DNA of 64,000 nt from an uncultured Bacilli bacterium (GTDB lineage: Bacteria; Bacillota_I; Bacilli_A; RF39; UBA660): contig CATLBU010000001.1 of NCBI GenBank assembly GCA_949879835.1, forward strand, positions 1 through 64,000, written 5' to 3'. The stretch's first letter is position 1. Each line of letters opens with the position of its first letter. The translations under genes were made by a program, and so were the position numbers. Below are positions 61,032 to 64,000 of this stretch, piece by piece. A model generated the notes under the pieces. That model did no database searches and was not told the origin of the DNA. It worked only from the letters and a program-made list of their open reading frames with translations.

Positions 61032-62042
61032 ATGGCAAAAACAACAGTGGATAAAACATTGGATCAAGTACTTGCAGATATAGAAAAACAATTTGGAAAA
61101 GGTTCTGTGATGAAACTAGGAGAGAACGAACATAGAAAGATAGATGTGATATCAAGTGGTTCGTTATCTTTAGATATAAATTTAGGAATTGGTGGGTATC
61201 CAAAGGGAAGAATTATAGAAATATATGGACCAGAATCAAGTGGGAAAACAACTTTTGCTCTACATGCAATTGCGGAAGCACAAAAGGCAGGAGGAAGAGC
61301 TGCTTTTATTGATGCAGAACATGCTTTAGACCCTCAATATGCAGCTAAGATAGGTGTTAATATTGATGACCTATTATTATCACAACCAGACAATGGGGAA
61401 CAAGCATTAGAAATTTGCGAAGCTTTGGTTCGAAGTGGAGCTATTAGTATTATTGTAATTGATTCAGTAGCTGCTCTTGTCCCACAAGCTGAAATCGAGG
61501 GAGAAATGGGTGATACTCATGTAGGATTACAAGCAAGATTAATGAGTCAAGCTTTAAGAAAATTATCTGGTGTAATTAGTAAAACGAATACCATTGCAAT
61601 TTTTATTAATCAATTAAGAGAAAAAGTTGGTGTTATGTTTGGTAATCCTGAAACAACTCCAGGAGGAAGAGCCCTAAAATTTTATTCATCAGTTCGCTTA
61701 GAAATTAGACGATCAGAACAAATTAAAAATGGAGTAGAAGTGATCGGAAATAAAACCAATGTCAAAGTGGTAAAAAATAAAATGGCACCACCATTTAAAA
61801 ACTGTTCAGTGGATATTATGTATGGAGAGGGAGTTTCTAAAGAAGGTGAATTAGTGGATTTAGCTGCTGAGGCTAAAATCATTGAAAAAAGTGGAGCTTG
61901 GTACTCTTATAATGGAGAAAAATTAGGCCAAGGAAAAGAGAATGTAAAAGAGCTCTTTAAAACTAATAATGAATTAAAAGAGGAAATAGAGGCTAAAGTA
62001 AGAGAACACTTCGATGTAACAATTTCAAAGGAGACAGAATAG
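61032..62042 (+). CDS. recA: Recombinase RecA
   Basis: 336 aa. Walker A GPESSGKT (66-73), the [15 protein letters not shown] segment and a C-terminal domain with an acidic end. Strand exchange and SOS activation. AGGAGG precedes the ATG. Free-standing, with a terminator overlapping its stop. Confidence 0.97.
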   Translation: MAKTTVDKTLDQVLADIEKQFGKGSVMKLGENEHRKIDVISSGSLSLDINLGIGGYPKGRIIEIYGPESSGKTTFALHAIAEAQKAGGRAAFIDAEHALDPQYAAKIGVNIDDLLLSQPDNGEQALEICEALVRSGAISIIVIDSVAALVPQAEIEGEMGDTHVGLQARLMSQALRKLSGVISKTNTIAIFINQLREKVGVMFGNPETTPGGRALKFYSSVRLEIRRSEQIKNGVEVIGNKTNVKVVKNKMAPPFKNCSVDIMYGEGVSKEGELVDLAAEAKIIEKSGAWYSYNGEKLGQGKENVKELFKTNNELKEEIEAKVREHFDVTISKETE

Positions 62043-62064
62043 ATTTCAAATGAAATCTTTTTTT
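62041..62064 (+). terminator. Terminator of recA
   Basis: AGATTTCA, AA, TGAAATCT then T (62058-62064). Confidence 0.7.
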
Positions 62065-62080
62065 GTCACTAAAAATGAAC

Positions 62081-62109
62081 TTGACTAAAGACCAAATAAC
62101 ATATAAAAT
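62081..62109 (+). promoter_or_regulatory. rny promoter
   Basis: TTGACT (62081-62086), 17-base spacer, TAAAAT (62104-62109). Confidence 0.7.
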
Positions 62110-62165
62110 GTTAATAGGTAAAATAATAAGTTTTACTAAAGTGATAAATAGAAATGGAGGGACTT

Positions 62166-63719
62166 ATGAATTCAATTATAATCTCCATTTTGCTAATTTT
62201 GATTGGAATTTTTGTTGGTGTAATATCCATATATATAGTAAATTACATAAAAAAAAGAAATGAAACTATAAAGGCAGAAAATATATTAGAAAAGGCAAAA
62301 AAAGAAGCCGAATTATTAAAACGTGATACAATTTTAGAAACAAAAGAAGAAGTTCATCGATTAAAGATAGAATCAGAAAAAGAACTAAAAGAAAAAAAGA
62401 GCGAAATTAAAGAATCTGAAGAACGTCTATTACAACGTGAAAATAACATGGATAGAAGAGATCAAACCCTTCAAAATCGTGAACAGATGTTAGAAGAAAG
62501 AGAAAATAATTTGGCATCCAAACAAAAAGATATTCAAAATGAACAAGTAAAAATGGAAGAACTAAAAAGACAACAACTTGATTTATTAGAACAAATTTCA
62601 GGATACTCTAAACAAGAGGCAAAAGACTTAGTATTAAAGCGTGTAGAAGAAATGATGAGTTTAGAAATTGCAAGCTACATTAAAGAGAAAGAATCTAAAG
62701 CAAAATTAGAAGCCGATCGAAATGCTAAAAACATGTTAATTAATTGCATGCATAAATATGCAGGAGATGTTTCTAGTGAGCAAACAGTCACAGTAGTGGA
62801 CCTACCAAATGATGATATGAAGGGTCGCTTGATTGGTCGTGAGGGGCGAAACATTAGAACAATAGAAGCTGTAACTGGAGTTGATTTAATTATTGATGAC
62901 ACCCCAGAAGCAATTGTACTTTCTAGTTTTGATCCTTTACGAAGAGAAATTGCTAGAGTAACTATCGAAACACTTATGAAAGATGGAAGAATTCATCCAA
63001 CAAGAATAGAAGAACTCTATGATAAGGTATCGAAAGATATGCAAGTAAAAATTCGTGAATATGGTGAAGCGGCAGCATTCGAATTAGGGCTTACTAAAAT
63101 AGATCCAGAATTAATAGAAATCATTGGTAAGCTACATTTTAGAACTAGTTTTGGTCAAAATGCACTACAACATTCTCTAGAAGTTGCCCACCTTTCAGGT
63201 TTAATAGCAGCAGAACTTGGAGAAAATGAGATACTAGCTAAGAGAGCTGGATTACTACATGATATTGGAAAAGCAATCGATCATGAAGTAGAAGGAAGTC
63301 ACATCGTTATTGGTGGAGAGATTGCTAAAAGATTTAAAGAAAACGAAATCGTTATTAATGCAATAGAATCTCACCACGGAGATATAGAAGCTACAAGTAT
63401 TATTTCTGAGATTGTGGCAATTGCAGATACCTTATCTGCTTCTAGACCAGGCGCACGAAACGATTCATTAGAAAACTATGTAAAGCGTCTAAAAGATTTA
63501 GAAGAAATAGGAAATACAATAGATGGTGTGGAAAAAAGCTTTGCAGTTCAAGCAGGCCGAGAAATCCGTGTTATTGTAAAACCTGAGGAAATAGATGATT
63601 TAGGTAGTTATAAAGTAGCACGTGATATTAAAACTAGAATTGAAAACGAATTACAATATCCTGGAACGATTAAAGTTACAGTAATTCGAGAGACACGTGC
63701 CTTAGAAGAAGCAAAATAA
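62166..63719 (+). CDS. rny: Ribonuclease Y
   Basis: 517 aa from the ATG at 62166 (GGAGGG upstream). N-terminal membrane helix (about 3-25), coiled coil to about 180, KH domain ([22 protein letters not shown]) and HD domain ([14 protein letters not shown]). The membrane-bound endonuclease that starts mRNA decay in Bacilli. Confidence 0.96.
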   Translation: MNSIIISILLILIGIFVGVISIYIVNYIKKRNETIKAENILEKAKKEAELLKRDTILETKEEVHRLKIESEKELKEKKSEIKESEERLLQRENNMDRRDQTLQNREQMLEERENNLASKQKDIQNEQVKMEELKRQQLDLLEQISGYSKQEAKDLVLKRVEEMMSLEIASYIKEKESKAKLEADRNAKNMLINCMHKYAGDVSSEQTVTVVDLPNDDMKGRLIGREGRNIRTIEAVTGVDLIIDDTPEAIVLSSFDPLRREIARVTIETLMKDGRIHPTRIEELYDKVSKDMQVKIREYGEAAAFELGLTKIDPELIEIIGKLHFRTSFGQNALQHSLEVAHLSGLIAAELGENEILAKRAGLLHDIGKAIDHEVEGSHIVIGGEIAKRFKENEIVINAIESHHGDIEATSIISEIVAIADTLSASRPGARNDSLENYVKRLKDLEEIGNTIDGVEKSFAVQAGREIRVIVKPEEIDDLGSYKVARDIKTRIENELQYPGTIKVTVIRETRALEEAK

Positions 63720-63720
63720 A

Positions 63721-63742
63721 ACAGTTCTTTGGAACTGTTTTT
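63721..63742 (+). terminator. Terminator of rny
   Basis: ACAGTTC (63721-63727) pairs with GAACTGT (63732-63738), then T. Confidence 0.7.
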
Positions 63743-63749
63743 CGGTATA

Positions 63750-63998
63750 TTAACGATAATATGGACCATAATAAGGATAAGGTCTAGGCGGATAATAAGG
63801 TACTGGATAAGGTCTTGGTCTTGGGTAAAAAGCTGGAGCTAAAAGTCCACCTGTAATTCCTCCTAGAACAAAAGGTCCTAAAAAGCCACCTGCAAAAACC
63901 CTATCATTAGAACTATTCATATATGGACTAGAAGAATAGGAAGATGGCATAGAATTTGAAATACGCATATTATTATTAGAACTACTTATATAAGGATT
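63750..63998 (-). CDS. Pro/Tyr-rich small protein, 5' end beyond the right edge
   Basis: An inner ATG at 63968 gives 72 aa, but the frame is open to the window edge and continues the same style (NPYISSSNNN before it, SPYMNSSND after it), so the gene probably starts outside. Ser/Asn-rich start, one Gly-rich hydrophobic stretch (FAGGFLGPFVLGGITGGLL), then a tail of PRPYP and PYY units. Spore coat and surface proteins of firmicutes can look like this; not assigned. Confidence 0.6.
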   Translation of the reverse strand, partial: NPYISSSNNNMRISNSMPSSYSSSPYMNSSNDRVFAGGFLGPFVLGGITGGLLAPAFYPRPRPYPVPYYPPRPYPYYGPYYR

Positions 63999-64000
63999 GA

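Overview
The window is AT-rich, uses the standard code, and carries firmicute marker genes: ezrA, gpsB beside rnpB, scpAB, dnaD, a T-box leader, NusA without C-terminal repeats, and a class B-type RNase P RNA. spo0A and two alpha/beta-type small acid-soluble spore proteins (SASPs) point to an endospore former. My best guess is an uncultured, low-GC member of the Bacilli (Erysipelotrichales/RF39-like). That placement is an inference and was not checked against any database.

Layout. 1-11,000 is core: pgeF, a metallophosphoesterase and CPBP protease pair, a rimP-nusA-ylxR-dCMP deaminase-infB-rbfA translation cluster, a tyrosine-type T-box serving deoC and tyrS with a dead ImmA/IrrE gene between them, and rpsD with a long leader. 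11,100-19,250 holds ezrA, a three-gene IbrB/GNAT/IbrA cassette, unknown proteins, and scpA-scpB. 19,313-36,844 is a 17.5-kb integrated mobile element. 36,900-41,000 is a small accessory zone: DUF2000 protein, a frameshifted AraC/GyrI-like regulator, an ATP-grasp enzyme and unknowns. 40,855-64,000 is core again: thiI, two SASPs, clpP, a TGS-uridine kinase, the glycolytic run gap-(pilin-like)-pgk-flippase-glycosyltransferase-tpiA, spo0A, a sortase B with a sorted surface protein flanking a TMEM43/zinc-ribbon/AIM24 operon, nth-dnaD, a short CCA-enzyme-like gene, hup, gpsB-rnpB, a RodZ-like HTH membrane protein, pgsA, recA and rny.

The most striking structure is the element at 19,313-36,844. It entered the anticodon loop of a tRNA-Leu(CAA) gene and split it into a 5' half (19,282-19,319) and a 3' half (36,838-36,892). 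The halves share a 7-bp core, CTCAAAA, and rejoin on paper into a perfect cloverleaf. The element carries its own complete tRNA-Leu(CAA), different in sequence, between the integrase gene and the right end, as if to compensate for the lost host gene. It also carries arm-type repeats at both ends, a tyrosine integrase, an excisionase-like protein, a serine resolvase, PcfK/PcfJ-like proteins, an SSB-like protein, a DnaB-like ATPase with a degenerate Walker A, an unknown protein whose gene contains a 13-bp inverted repeat, a ClpP paralogue, an XRE regulator, and a surface module of two NPQTS-sorted proteins, one sortase B and the remnant of a second sortase. A shared motif, AGCCTGWCAGTT, overlaps the -35 of both surface-protein promoters and forms an inverted pair upstream of the XRE gene, which suggests a dedicated regulon. 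No relaxase or type IV secretion gene was recognised.
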